The notes under the pieces were generated by a model, which was not told where the DNA came from, did not search any database, and worked only from the letters and a program-made list of their open reading frames with translations. A stretch of 64,000 nt of DNA from Trochalopteron elliotii. Lineage: Eukaryota; Chordata; Aves; Passeriformes; Leiothrichidae. The DNA lies in the NCBI GenBank assembly GCA_024734555.1, contig JANPWX010000619.1, forward strand, positions 2,120,523 to 2,184,522, read 5' to 3'. Below, one piece after another: positions 25,444-38,300 of the stretch. Position 1 is the first letter of the stretch, and the number at the start of each line of letters is the position of its first letter. The position numbers and the translations under genes were made by a program.

Positions 25444-27323
25444 TATCTTTCCTTTCAGAGTTTTATTTCTTATGAGATATTGCTGAACAGAGCTGAATTT
25501 TTGAGGACAAGTTTGTTGCATGGATTGTGATGGCTTCACATTTGTTCAGGTCTCCAAGGACCCGCACCAATAAATGTGAAAGAGACAACAGCAGAATGGC
25601 ATACTTTCCCGTTTCCACCAGGATGAAAAAAATACTCTAAATTAAGTCTAACCTTAAATGTATAATCTGTCCTTGGGAGAAAAAAAAGGATATAGCATCT
25701 TCAAGCTCTTGGCATGCCTTACGAGAAAAAATTGGTTCTAAGGGTCTCTGATCTTGTGTTTTAGTAAAATAGAACTGCACGGCTGACTGACAGTTCTGAT
25801 CTAAAGCATTTACGTTTAAGTTTTGATCTCTCTGCTTTTGATTAAAACTAATGAGCTCATTTAATTCAAAATGGGAATCTCTGATAAGAGAAATAAGGTT
25901 GATGTGATTGGATTAGAGGGGCAAATTAAACTCTTAGAGCAGAAGTTTGTGCTTATACAGTGTATTAAAAAGCTGTTGGCATATTATGGTGTGTTAGATG
26001 ATGAGAAAAATTTCATAGTAATTCATATTTAATCAGAAGAAATGAAAGTACTAAATATAACATGGCTCTGCTTTTCCCTCGAGTGATAAAGAGCTGTACA
26101 TTTAAAATGACATCGAATTCATGCTCTCTAAAACAAAAAAATCTTAAGAGACACACTAAAGAAAGGGGCACTGTTGTCAGTTATCACAATAGAGCTGAAA
26201 TATCACAAACACAAGACAAGTTGACCACATTAAATCAAGGACAATTCAATATAGTCCTCAGCTCACAAACAAGTTTTTGTGTTTCTGTTGAATGCATAAC
26301 AAATGCATTTTAAATTCTTAAACACTTTCTACTAGTAGTTTGTATGGTTCTCCTTAACAATAGAAGTACAATTTCAAAATATTTTTTAATTACTTGTTAA
26401 TTCCTCAGTGTAATTAAAATTTCTTCTGTCAATAATAATGCCTGTTTATTGTAAGCTGCTCCAGAATTTTCCCATTAACAGTATTTTGGGAATAAGTTGA
26501 TTATCAGGACTAAAAAATAGGAACCATAAAGATTTTATAAAGAATAAAGAATACCTCAGTGCTGATGCTATTTTATCATGGTTTATACTAGGAGTCATAA
26601 GTATTTTAAATGGTTGCAGTTAAGGGAGGGAGAAGTGCAGGTGAGACTATAGTTAGTTGTGAGCAAGTAATATCCCTTCAGTTGGAGTAAAAAGATATTT
26701 GAATAATGACTAATTAATCACCAATAAATTATGATATGATGACAATAATAATAATACTACATGTCATTTACTTCAGAATCCTTGCCTTCAGGTTATTTAA
26801 TACTTTATTGATAATGAAGGCCCTGCTTTCCCCTCAGTAATGTGGAAACCAAGGCACACAAATCCAGCACTGACTCAGGTATCACTGCAGTTGAGGAGAG
26901 ATTAGGAAATAAAAATCTGCAGAATTTGCAGCCTATTTCAGGAGAGAATTGCTACCTAAGTAAGACTTTGCCTGTTAAAAAATACTGACAAACAGTTTTT
27001 AAAACAATATCACACACTCTAGTGACATACCCTCCAACTCCAGTTGTAACTATATTGTGCAAGAAAGAGTTAATGAGACAAATCTCTGTTAAAAATTCTG
27101 TGGGAAAAATAACTTGAAAATGAGACATACTGAGTATATGTATATTTTTGTAATTTCTTTTTTGCTAAATAAACATTTCCTAAATGAGGTAAATTGATTA
27201 CAACACACTTAGCATCCATCAGTCATTTATTTTTAGTGAGTTCAAGGATTGCACCTGAAAAATAGCTTAGAGGGGATGTTTAAAATCTAAATTATGTGTA
27301 TATGTATTTTTTCTGTTCCCTAG

Positions 27324-27442
27324 TGGAATCTACAAACCCCAGTTTGCTAACCACTGACAACACTCTAGAGCGCTCTTTTTTCATCCGGATGAAATCTACA
27401 CTGACCAAGCGAGGAGTGCACATCAAATCATCAGGATACAAG
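27324..27442 (+). CDS. NPAS3: NPAS3 exon A: second half of PAS-A
   Basis: A 119-nt internal exon. It begins with two bases (TG) completing a codon begun in the previous exon, then 39 codons from [12 protein letters not shown] to HIKSSGYK, and ends on a complete codon. The acceptor is TTCTGTTCCCTAG and the donor is AAG|GTAAGG, both strong. The core [16 protein letters not shown] followed by HIKS is the conserved stretch of class I bHLH-PAS proteins (compare SFF-RMK-TLT-RG in SIM and HIF-alpha) and belongs to the C-terminal half of the PAS-A fold, which contributes to dimerisation and DNA-complex geometry. The [12 protein letters not shown] part is the loop before it. As I recall the human protein it is nearly identical here, differing at about one residue (S to N). 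The other two reading frames have stops. The exon number in the full transcript cannot be fixed from this window. Confidence 0.97.
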
Positions 27443-28636
27443 GTAAGGGTTGCACTGTAGCATGAAATATTGACATCTTGAAATTATGTTCATTCATGTT
27501 CCAGGAACACCTTAATAGATGGAGAGAGGAGTTATTTCACATTTGCATATGGCTCATTCCTTTTGTTAAGGAATCATTAATACGTATTTCCAGCACGAGG
27601 TTTGGCTTTTGTACTGCAGTTCCATTAAATTGATCATTATTATGAAAGATACTGATGATAACAGCATGATAGCCTTCAAAAGAGCAACACTTCCAAAGTA
27701 AAGGTATCTTATACCAAAGAGTGTGAGTCAGAGTAACATCACTTTTCTCACAGTGGAAAGTTACTGCTCATTTTGTTAGACTGTTAGTCATCTTTGGGTT
27801 ATGTTTTTCCCAGAGAGGTAGGATTTCTTGATGCAGGCAGCATGCTTTTTCATTTTGCTGCCATTCCAGCTGTAGGTAACAACAAGCCACAATGAGTACT
27901 TTTCTACCATTTTTCTTTCATTGTCTGTCTGAGGGGCATCTGCTGCTGGGGATCATATTTGCTGGATTTTAGACTCTTTTTAAGATATGAAAGTCTCTTA
28001 TTCCTTATCAGCAGTAATCTCATTTTTCTTCAGTCGTATATCGCTCATAGTGCCTGTAGCTACCACTGGCTTTGCAGTACACTAAAACTAGAAGGAATAG
28101 CACATTTTTAACATTGTCAACTTGTGCAATGAAATATGTCATCCATTAAGTTTTATACAAGATAAAAGAGTGTTGCAAGAAAGTAACTCTAAGACTGTGT
28201 GGGTATTTAAAGAAGTTGCTTGTCAATGTTCATTTCAAAGTTTTCACAACCATTTTGTTTCAGTTTTTAGTGGAAGATGTAGAGAAGCTTTAAATTAAAA
28301 ATCCCCAACTCACTTTTCCAAAAAAAATCTCAAGAATATAAGATTGTGGTATCTACCTGAGAAGTCAAAATCTAGCAGAGATATTTTCTTTGCAAGCAAG
28401 TGTCTGGGAGTCCTTCTCTTGGATGGTTTCTGGGTCAAGATGATTACAGTTGCTGCTAGTAGAAGTTTTAAGTCCATAGCAGTGGTTTCTTAAGGCATCG
28501 CAAGATTTGATCTGTGTCCTGTTTAATTGTCAGCACCTGAAAGAATACACTGAGTACTTGTCATCCTTACAAGTCTGGGGAGATATCAAGACCAGGAAGC
28601 ATAATGACACTGAAGTGTCTTAGGAGGAAGAAGGAG

Positions 28637-28660
28637 AATTAATTAATTAATTAATTAATT
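28637..28660. repeat. (TTAA)6 microsatellite
   Basis: Six uninterrupted AATT/TTAA units, ending about 12 bp before the 3' end of the neighbouring CR1 copy. It may have grown from, or served as, the insertion site. Confidence 0.9.
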
Positions 28661-28672
28661 GGCACATTATGG

Positions 28673-29385
28673 AGTCATAGAACGGTTTAGGTTGGAAGGG
28701 ATCTTGAAGATCATCTAGTTCAAACCTCCCTGGCATGAGCAAGGACACCTTCCACCAGACCAGGTTGCTCACAGCCCCATCGACCTGGCCCTGAACAATT
28801 CCAGGGATGGCATATACACCACTTCTCTGGACAATCAATTCCAGTGTCTCATCTCCCTCACAGTAGAGAATTTCTTCCTTGTATCTAATCTAAACCTACC
28901 ATCTTTCAGTTGCAGGCTGAGCAACCCCAATTCTTTCAGCCTTTCTACCAACCACATAGGAAAGACATTCCATCCCTCTAAATATTTTCATGGCCCTACT
29001 CTGGTCTATGCCCTTGCTGTGTTGGGCATCCCAGAGCTGGATGCAGCACTCCAGGTGGAGATCTCACCAGAATGGAGTAGAGGGGGAGATTCACCTCCCT
29101 GGCCCTGCTGGCCACACCTCTTTGGATGCAGCCCAGGACACAACTGGCTCTCTGGGCTGCGAGTGTGCCTTGCCAGGTCATGTCCAGCCTCTCATCCCCC
29201 AGCATCCCAACTCAAAGTCCTTCTCCTCAGGGCAGCTCTCAATCCGTTCTACACCCAGTCTGTATTCATGGTTAGGACTGACCTTGCACTTGTCCTTGTT
29301 GAACTTCAGGAGGTCCACACGGGCCCCTCTCTCAAGCCTGTCAGGTCTCTCACTTCCCCCTGGAGTGTGAACAGCACCACACTGC
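28673..29385 (-). mobile_element. CR1 LINE 3'-end fragment (5'-truncated)
   Basis: In minus orientation. The + strand starts with TCATAGAACGGTTTAGGTTG and GAAGGGATCTTGAAGATCAT, the inverse of the CR1 3' terminus. It then holds CCAGACCAGGTTGCTCACAG, TTTCTTCCTTGTATCTAATC and a long GC-rich part with GAGCTGGATGCAGCACTCCA, CTTGCACTTGTCCTTGTTGA and GAACAGCACCACACTGC, all typical CR1 3'-region blocks. It stops abruptly near 29385, consistent with 5' truncation. The higher GC of the element produces several 60-145 codon frames in both directions, which are not real genes. Confidence 0.93.
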
Positions 29386-32300
29386 TTTTTCAGGTCATTG
29401 AAGTTAAACTAATTCTCATGATTAGGCATGGTCCACCCAGGCTCAGACAAAGTTAAATGGATAGAGAACTTGCTTTGCTGGATATTCTTGATGCAATAAT
29501 AGTGGGTAAACATAGAGAATTTGTCTGTGGATTTTGTAGTCTCACTTCTTTTGCCAGATGTAGGTAGGAACAAAACGAAAACGTAAATGACACTGTCATT
29601 CTCTCTCTTGGACTCCTGACAATCTAATTTTAGTCCAACATCAGAACAGGACATAAAAGCTGGCTTCACAAGGTGGGGTTTTTCTCATTACATTACAATT
29701 TTTGAAATTCACAGTAGACCCTTGGCTCAAAAGACATGGTAATGCCTATCATATAAATACAATTTAATTTATCTTAGAATTGCTAAATTGCTCATGGAAG
29801 CACTTAAAACCATAACTGAGATGTCACAAGTACAGCAAAATCAGTTTTGAAAGATCAGATATCATTTTTAGCCAGTTTTTCCTGAACAAAATTAATGGAT
29901 AAAAATATGATAGCCAACAAAACTTCCTGTAAATAAAACATTGGAGTTTTTCCAAATTTTTTTCATGAAGCAAGTCAGCTTGAGTAAAATTGCATAAACA
30001 GTGTACAAGCCCAAGGCAGGTGAAAAAAATAGATATGTAATTCTTCTGCTTTTTGATGTTTGTAAGGATTTTGTAAATGGCAGTATTAGGCTGAATTCAG
30101 CTGTGTCCAGCAATATGATTTACACTCTGACAGTTTTTCAAAAGCATGGTTATTGGCACTCTGTGTTCTATGGAAGGATCATTATCCACGGCCACAGCAA
30201 GCCCCAGAAAAACAGTATAATCATTTTAGAAGAGTTGGATCAAGTGAATATCCTTTTAGCTGAGTTTTAAGAACTGCCATGTTTAAACATTCTTGTCAGT
30301 TGGTGTATCAGACAAGCATAATAACAGCTCAACAGCTAGAGTAAAGGTCACTTTTAGGAATCTTAGTCATTGATTTCTAAATGTCCAGAACATACATAAG
30401 GCCTCTTGAATTCATTAAGGTATGTACTTTATCAAAATTAAGAAAGATTCATGAGCCTTTTGGATGTACATCTATAAGAAATTATCAACAGGGAAGAATA
30501 GTTGCATAACATTAACAAAGATCTTGGGAAAATTGTCTAAGCTCTGCATCAGAGGTCCCTGGAAGTGCTTCAGCACTTACTCAGGAAACCCTGTGGCAGC
30601 TGGGATCATAGGCAGCAGAGTTCCTACAGGAAATCCTGGTGCAGCAGGCTAACTGCCTCACACCTTCAGAATACAGCAGAGCACTGAATTTTCCATATGT
30701 AAAATGTAAGGACTCTTGGCTAACATATTCCCTTGAGCTCTTGTAAGGGGATTCAGGGGTAACCCCCCCTCAATCACCATATAACCATTCACTGGGAGCA
30801 GTGTACTAGGAGCTGTCTGTGTTATGGGTCAGGTTTTAGCTCTCTCAAAGGTATTCAGCTCCCCATGGATTCCATCCTCCAGCAATGACAAATATTTTTC
30901 ATCTTTGTGAAGTAGTTGTGTCTTGATCCCAACTCCTGCTGAGCTCAGAACCACATCATCATTTTGCTTTGCTTTGAGGACTGCTGGTGAATGTTTCCTG
31001 TAGACAACAAATGATTGAGGTAGTCCACAAGGTGCTTAGTCAATTTTCAAAATGAGTGGTCCCTGCCTTAGGAAAATCACATAAAAGTGAAAACAGTCCA
31101 AGAATGAAATTGATTAATCATTCAGGTTGATCTAGTCAAAACTAATTTTCTATCAAAAGAAAGGTTGAAACAAAAAGCAGACTGATAAGTTTACACATAT
31201 GTATGCCTCAAAGAAACCCTGCTCTAAACAATTCTGACATGAGAAGAACCTGTTTATAGTCCCTTCCTGGACTGATATAACTAGTTCTGAATTACATGTA
31301 AAGATGGAGGTAATGGCCTTTTTCCATGAATTATGTTACCTTAAAAGTGTAAGTGGAAAAGTGATTACGTGATTAATCCTTCCTCTCTCTTTCCCTTTCA
31401 TTGTTCCCTAGCACTCTCCTTGAATTAGAATTTCACATTCTTAATGTTCTTAGGCTCAGAGGCTTGCAGGAAAAAAGTTTAGATACAGCACTAGAGAGTT
31501 ATTAATTTTTCAGTTATTAAACTTAAAATCTTTAAAAACAGTGAAATAAAATTTAGTCAACTGATAAAACACATGGAAAACAAATAAAAAGAAAAAAAAT
31601 ATAATTCCATTCACTGCAAAACTCAGTATTACCGTTGCAGCTGTTGTCTGAGAAACATGCTGGAGAGACATACTGTTTGTTCTCCACTGAAAATGTAACA
31701 CATCTTCCTTTTTTTTCATATTTATTTTTTCATCACTGAAAGAGGGTTTTTTATTTAATTTTGATTTTATCTTCATTTTACTTCCTTTTCCATTTGTTTT
31801 CCTCCCTTTTAGGGTCACAGTTCCGTCCACTTAAAAGTTTTCCTAACTTCAAATTTTGTTTGACTTAATCATATGTCAAAGCTAATTTTAATTCAAAATC
31901 ACTTTTTTCAAGACCAATTATACATTTTCTGCTCTTCTGCAGTATCCTATTATTGTTTTGTCATGTTTACTTGCTTGTCTGATTGTGCTAGAATTTTCTT
32001 AGTTGGAACTTTCATGACCTGATACTATTCTCTTGGACAAAGTTTAACTGATGGGATCAAGAAGTAGTCAAAGCATAAAGCAGCATCAGAGTCAGTAGCT
32101 GCCAGCTGTTTTCAGCTCATCAACTCATCAGAGATGCTAGTATAAATCCATACATACTCCTCTACTGTTTTATAGAATAGCACTCTCATTATAAACTCTT
32201 ACAGAGGTGGATAAACAAACACGAGGAGATTGCCTTTTACTTTACTGTCACTGTGGCAATCTCTGAATGTGATATAACCAACATCTGTTGCTTTCCCATC

Positions 32301-32622
32301 TCCCATGAAGCTAGCAGTTAAACATCTTGAAGACCCATCAGCGAAGTTAAGAACATCCTAGAAAACCTTCAGGCTTTCTCTTCCAGTGGACAGACTGCAG
32401 AAAAATAAGTAAATACTGTATTTAAAAAAAGATGGTTTGGTAAGTTTAGTTTAGAAATTTGGATGGTTTGTTGCACATCTAATTTCTGCAGTTCAGTAAT
32501 GGAGGATGTTTGGTTAGCTATACTTCATATATCAGTTGTATGAGGTATATCAAAATGTTTTAAATAATACTTAAAACTCCAGAAAAGTGTTTTCACAAAT
32601 TAGTCTTGTAGTCCTCATGACC

Positions 32623-32640
32623 TTTTTTTTTTTTTTTTTT
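32623..32640 (+). repeat. Poly(T) tract, T18
   Basis: Eighteen consecutive T residues with no recognisable retrocopy on either side. Confidence 0.88.
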
Positions 32641-35239
32641 GACAACGGTGTCTTTCTACAAACTCATTTCAAATCAAACATTCTCTGAGACTGTACTTTC
32701 AGATTTGGTATTTAAAATCATAAAGTTAGAATTCTTTGAATGACAATTTTGAAGATGGAAATCTACATTTTTTGTTAAAATTTTATGCCTATCATCATTC
32801 TACTATCAGTCTTTTTCATGCTATTCCTTCCTTTGTTCACTATTTGATTTTTTTTCCTTTTAGAAGAACTTGAGGAGTTGGGCAAGATTTGCAGATCTTA
32901 GTTGAGCATTTGAAGTGCAGGTTTTGGCAGAATTAAGATTCATTAATACAAGAGGGGAGAGAGTCAAAAACTGTTTTAGAAAGACAAAATTACGTTAGAC
33001 TCACCTTGTCACAATGTTCTCTTGGTTCAATTCAAAACTGAAATGATTGTTTCTCATCCAAATGAAAGATTCACCTGGAATTCAGAAACAAGATGTCCCT
33101 ACTCCAAAACCACTTTAAGGACCCAGTATATCATTGCAGAAAACCACCTTCCACTTCAGGGAGATAGGATGGAGGAAGAAAGAGAAGGCAGGGAATAGTC
33201 TAATGATTGGTACGTTTTTGGGCATGGCCTGTGTAAGAGACAGATTTCATTCCCTCATCCAAATGAGGGAATTCACTTATCCCACTTTACAGCTTAGCCT
33301 AATTTTTTCCCTCCTCTTCTTATATTTTTCCCCCTTGAAATCTTTTCTGTGAAGTATTTTACTATGTCGCAGAAAGATGTCCTGACCTTTCTCTGTAGGA
33401 AGAAAGAAAACTGCAGAATTTAGTATTTTATCACATGGTTACTGCCACACCTCTTTAATTGAGTGAAGAAGGAATAAGAAACCAACATCAGGAAGCATTA
33501 TGTGAAGAGTTTTCTAAATGTCAGCACATGCATTCCCCAGACTTTTCAGCACTGGGAAGAACTTAAAGGTAATTTGTCAGTGAGAAAGAACTGATCGAGA
33601 ATTCACCCATGTAAATCGATGACCTTTTTGTCAAAAGGAAGTCTCTTAGCTAGTAAAGATGCAGCATGACTTGAAAAAGAACAAAATACTAATGGGCCAA
33701 TCTGAATCTTATGAAGTATCTACTTGTAGATATAAAGATATGGTTCAAGAAATAATGGTCTGCAACCAGATTAAGAAGACTGCGGTTCATTTTATGCCTT
33801 GATATAGAGCAGTGAGATTCTATTAGGAGAGCTGTTGGAAAACCTTAGTCCATACTCAGCATCTAAATACATTAACCAATTTTTTTTAAGAGTTCAGTAG
33901 ATATGAATTCCACCTTCTCAAAGGGAAAAAAAGTCAGGGCTGGACTTCTTTTAAATGGGATTTATAACACTGTTCTACCATCTGGAAAAATTAATATATG
34001 TTAGGCATTCATTATTGCAGTAGCACTATTGAAATTAACCAGTTAGCGTTATATAAAAGGCCTTTTTAATAGCAATCTTCTAAGTAAGAAATAGTCAAGC
34101 TTTGATCATTCCTCACAATGACTGCAGCTGTAGTATTCCTGACACCTGTTATCAGGATGTGTTTCTCCTCAAATATTGTCTTAAGTGTTCAGATGGCCTC
34201 AGAGTTGTGGTTTGCTCCAAACTGAGTAAAAGGGAAATCAATTCTGAGTTCTGGAAGGAAAGAAAACATAGAATTGAGTTAGTACAGATTGGTTTCTGGG
34301 ATATTTTTTATTTTCATGAATTCTATTATCAAAATATAAGGTATATAAAAAAATAATATTATCACCAAATTAGCAGTAACTGCCTTTGATTCTGGTTTTT
34401 AGGCAATATAATTCTGAAGCTTTCTTTTTTAAAAGTCAGTGGATATAACTGCAAGAGAAAACTGAGAACAAGATTTATTCTGACACAAAATACTCAAAAA
34501 GGACAGAGAGCAGTTCCAAACCAAATCTGGTATTCTTTCAAGAACCAAGTGTTACTGAGTCATAGAGACAGAAAATGTCTGATACACTTTCATAAGCAGC
34601 ACTAATTGTCTAGACAAATGAACTCATAGTGCAGTGTGAGACCCATTGCAATGTTAATAGCAAAACTCAGTGAGTAGGATGAGAGCAATGAGATCTCAGC
34701 AGAGAGGGAACCAGAAAATACCTCTTATTACACATTGGGAGAACAGTATTGTGCTTCCAGGTAGGAATGCCTACTGAAAAAAAAGAGGTCTTCAGTCCAC
34801 ATTATTTTCTTAAGTTATCTACCAATGTTGTTTATCACTGTTTACTGTTAATTGACTGGGAGTATGCCTTTAATAGGAGCACAGAAAAGCACACAAAGCC
34901 AAGATTTGCTTTAGGACAGAGAGGTGCTGCTGCTTGTATCTCTGCCTCAATTCACTGTTTTATAACTGCTGCCAGTAGATGTTTTGGCCCACCTTTTTTT
35001 CATAATTTAAAAATTGTTTTAGATGTGCAAATGCAGACACTATTAACCATTTTATCTCTATGACTTGCAGCAATTCACAGCTTTTGTCAAAAGTATGCTG
35101 AAAAATAGGCTCATACATTGATTTCCACGCTTTTCAAACTTTCACCTTTATGTGCAGTTCTTACCTGTGCAAAGCATTATGTTTTTATTGGCTTTTTCCT
35201 GTTGCTTATAAAGTCATTTATATTAATGAATGTACTTTT

Positions 35240-35350
35240 GCAACACTCAGATGAGTCTGGAAAGTGCTAACATACCAAGATATCAAGCAACTTGCCAAAG
35301 ATAACAATGGCTGTTTGTGTCAGAGCCAACTGTGATTACATGCTGTACCT
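35240..35350 (-). mobile_element. Possible MIR SINE remnant
   Basis: CAAGCAACTTGCCAAAGATA, followed by a spaced GTCAGAGCCAACTGTGATTA, resembles the inverse of the MIR core region (aagtaacttgcccaaggtca ... ggcagagccgggatt). The match is short and diverged, and the flanking tail is not convincing, so the call is tentative. Confidence 0.35.
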
Positions 35351-38300
35351 CATCCTCAGCCTTTCTTCCTTGCGCATGAATATTGTCAAATCATCTCTGT
35401 TCCAGGGCATCACACTTCATTTTCTCAGGCTGGTACTTCCTTTGTTTTGATGGGTACCCTGAATACACTAAATGAGATGCCAAGGAAGAAAGTACTCAGA
35501 CCAGATAGTGTGAATTTAGCAGAACTTTCACCAAAACAAACAACAAACAACCAAAGTGAAAAAAAAAGTAAAAACAAAACAAACAGAAAAACATGAACTC
35601 CTGCTCTTTACTGGCCTACAACTGACTGTAAAAGAGCTGCTCCAAAATTCTTTTCCTTAAAAAAAAAACAAATTAATGCACCAGCAGCAAAACACATTTT
35701 CCTGCCCCTTGGATTTAGCCCAGGGGAGTTTCCTGGGGCTACTGTTCCTGCCACCTTACTGTGGGAGCAGAGCCGGGCTGGCAGCATCCACCTCTTCATC
35801 TGGCAGATGGCTTGGCTCCTTGCAAGCTTTGCTGTTCTTATATCAAAAAAAGCCCCCAAACTTATACAAAGACCTTTTTTTCCCCCAATTCAATTAACAT
35901 TTTTTCATATACACCATAGATGTGTCCACCCTAAAGACTTTACTAACTACTTTGAAGCAATACATAAGTAAATGTAGAATTGGTAGGGAATCATTATTCA
36001 CTGTAGCTCTTTATGTTTGATCAAAGTGTATTAGAAGATCAAAATACCCCATTTGCTGATGCAGATAGCACCAGTTTGCATCTGCTATTCACTATCTACA
36101 TGAATAGATGTTTGCGTAAGGTTCAAGCCCATGATTTACTCAAAAGCCAAACTTATTCATACATTTTGGTGTCATAAGAAGCAATGTTCTTCTGTACTTA
36201 CCCATTTGACAAAATGGGAGGGAAAAAAGGCACAGAGCATTTCAGATATGTCCACCCCCAGTGTGCCATATATGAAGCCAGTAGTTGAACAGGAGGCTTT
36301 CATTCCCTGGCTTTACCTGGGGCAATGTCTCCTGGATAGTGATCTGGACACTGCTGTGCCAGTTTTACCATCTAGAACAGAAAATTGATCATGAGTGTTT
36401 CAGAGCATGTTTCCCAGATAAGGTTGCTGCAGTGCAAATGTCCTTTTCCTCTACTCTTCAGTGTGCGTATTCACCACTATATAACAAAGAAAACCATTAT
36501 GCCTCTGTTTCTAGATGCTTAAGCTTCTTTTAAGTGTTTGAGCATGCCTCTTGATTTGTCTGAAGAATGGTGTATGGTTGAGCCCAACTGCTTTACCTCA
36601 TGGAGAAAGCAGAATATAGACATTTAGTGGAAAGAGTTTCAGTTTCTCCTTTTTACAGCATCATTAGGAAGCTGTCGTTCTAATAATAATAATTCCCATT
36701 TGACATCATAGAGGTAAAAAGAAATCACTGCTGACATCAAAAATGAGGTGATATTTCACCAGTGTTATTTCACTGAAGATAAAATGGAAGTCTTTATTAC
36801 TGCTAGTGCTGTTAAAGAAAGTTGAGCAAGGTTTATACTCACCCTAAAGCTTATATACATTAATGCATCTCTAACCAGTATGAAATAAGAAATTTTAATT
36901 TTTACTAATACATTTTTTGTCTGTTCCTCCTTAGAACCAAGAATTTTTGTGCCTGCTTAAAGGAAAATTATCAGTATCTGAGAATAAGCCTGGAGAGCAC
37001 AATTATCTTAATTTTCTCCATTACTTAAAATTCTTTAAAAATAATGCAAACAAATGAAAGCAATAAGTGTATTACAAGAAGTGGTAATTTTCTTAAAATA
37101 CTCATACTGGAGTCTTTACTGAAAATTCATATAAATTTCATAAAGAGGTCTGAGCTCTGAAGAGGTTACCCTGAGGAGGGTTACAAGTTTTATTTCACTT
37201 TTTATGGATAAGTATCTTATTCTCGCTGAACTTTCTGTGCTTATTGCCATGTGAATTGCTTGCTATTAAAAGGGCACAGACAAGGTCTGTTTCATCAGTG
37301 GTAAACAGTGTTTTTCACTTTTATTTCTGATAGCACATTAGACCCTCCCGTTCTCCTTTCTTTTCCAGACGTATTCAGTTATAATTCATGTCTTTGCATG
37401 TTTTTCCATCCTAAACCAAATGATATAGCACATCAGACTCACTCTATCCAAATATACATGGAAAAGAGTGTATCCTACTAATATTTGACAATATTTCCAA
37501 AGTTTGACATCTGTTCTTTTTCTACTGATTTGTTTGCTTGCTTGTTTGTTTTAGGGGACATTTAGAGAGGAATATACACTGCATAAAGTTAAAGCAATAG
37601 GATGCAAGGCCTTTTTGATGCCTTCAAAACTGACAGTATTACCCCCATCAAAAGAAAGTTCGAGAAATATGTATTTCTTCCCAGAGCTTAATTTTACAGA
37701 GTTGTTAATATACTTGCAAATAATGCAAGTCTCCTCTGTATAGCAAGACAAACCTGTTTAAAATGTTTCAGTCTTTTCACAATCAAACTCAAGGAATTTT
37801 TGCAATTAAATATGTGGTGGGATCATCACATTATTTTGTTCCAGGCAAATATGTTGATAACATAACAGTCACAGCTCATCTGCTGTTGAGTTGCTGCTTC
37901 TCAGTTATTCTCAGAAATAAGATCTGAATTCTTAGAGGCATGAAAATATTTAATAGTTATAAGCCTTTTAAAAATCAAAATTAGTACCTACCAGTTAAGT
38001 GAAATGTTTAAATCTGAAATGAACTCTGCACTGCCAATGTAAACAAGTCTCATTCTGTGCACAAATAATTTGGACATTTTCCCCAAGAATTTGTCGTGCA
38101 TGAGCAAAATGCTCAATTTTACTTCGTGTGAACTCAGTGGCCCCTTTCACTTTTGACATATTTTGGAAGGTCTGAGGTATTAGATAAATATTACTCTTTT
38201 GGAAATTCTTATTTCATTAGATTTTTCATTAATTTCTCCTTGCTCAAGTGCTCAGAAATGTATCATTTCTTCCTAAAAATCAGCAGCTTTCTGTTCTTGT

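Larger units (their letters stand above)
1..27323 (+). other. NPAS3: NPAS3 intron (3' part, at least 27.3 kb)
   Basis: Noncoding, AT-rich sequence ending in a polypyrimidine-rich acceptor (TTTTTTCTGTTCCCTAG) directly before exon A. The phase of exon A shows that this is a phase 1 intron. Recognisable contents are an old CR1 remnant near 3 kb, an AT palindrome near 3.6 kb, an A25 tract at 9.1 kb, a quasi-palindromic element near 11.25 kb, a deleted CR1 at 12.3-13.2 kb, a CR1 3' end at 20.3-20.9 kb and a tRNA-derived SINE at 23.7 kb. In the remaining stretches (1-2990, 3700-9130, 9160-11160, 13210-20280, 20920-23660, 23820-27300) I see no gene. The open frames there are short and resemble no family I know. 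Some intervals may be conserved regulatory DNA, as listed in the findings, but the sequence alone cannot show that. Confidence 0.85.

Noticed and set aside
26810..26900. Possible MIR remnant (ATGTGGAAACCAAGGCACAC)
   Set aside because: Only about 20 bases resemble the MIR core and the following sequence does not continue the match.
28990..29456. Frames of 126 and 145 codons on the + strand
   Set aside because: They are the antisense of a GC-rich CR1 3' segment and run into unrelated flanking DNA.
35600..35860. GC-richer patch considered as an LTR fragment or exon
   Set aside because: No TG...CA ends, TATA box plus AATAAA pair or target duplication could be established, and neither strand encodes a known domain.
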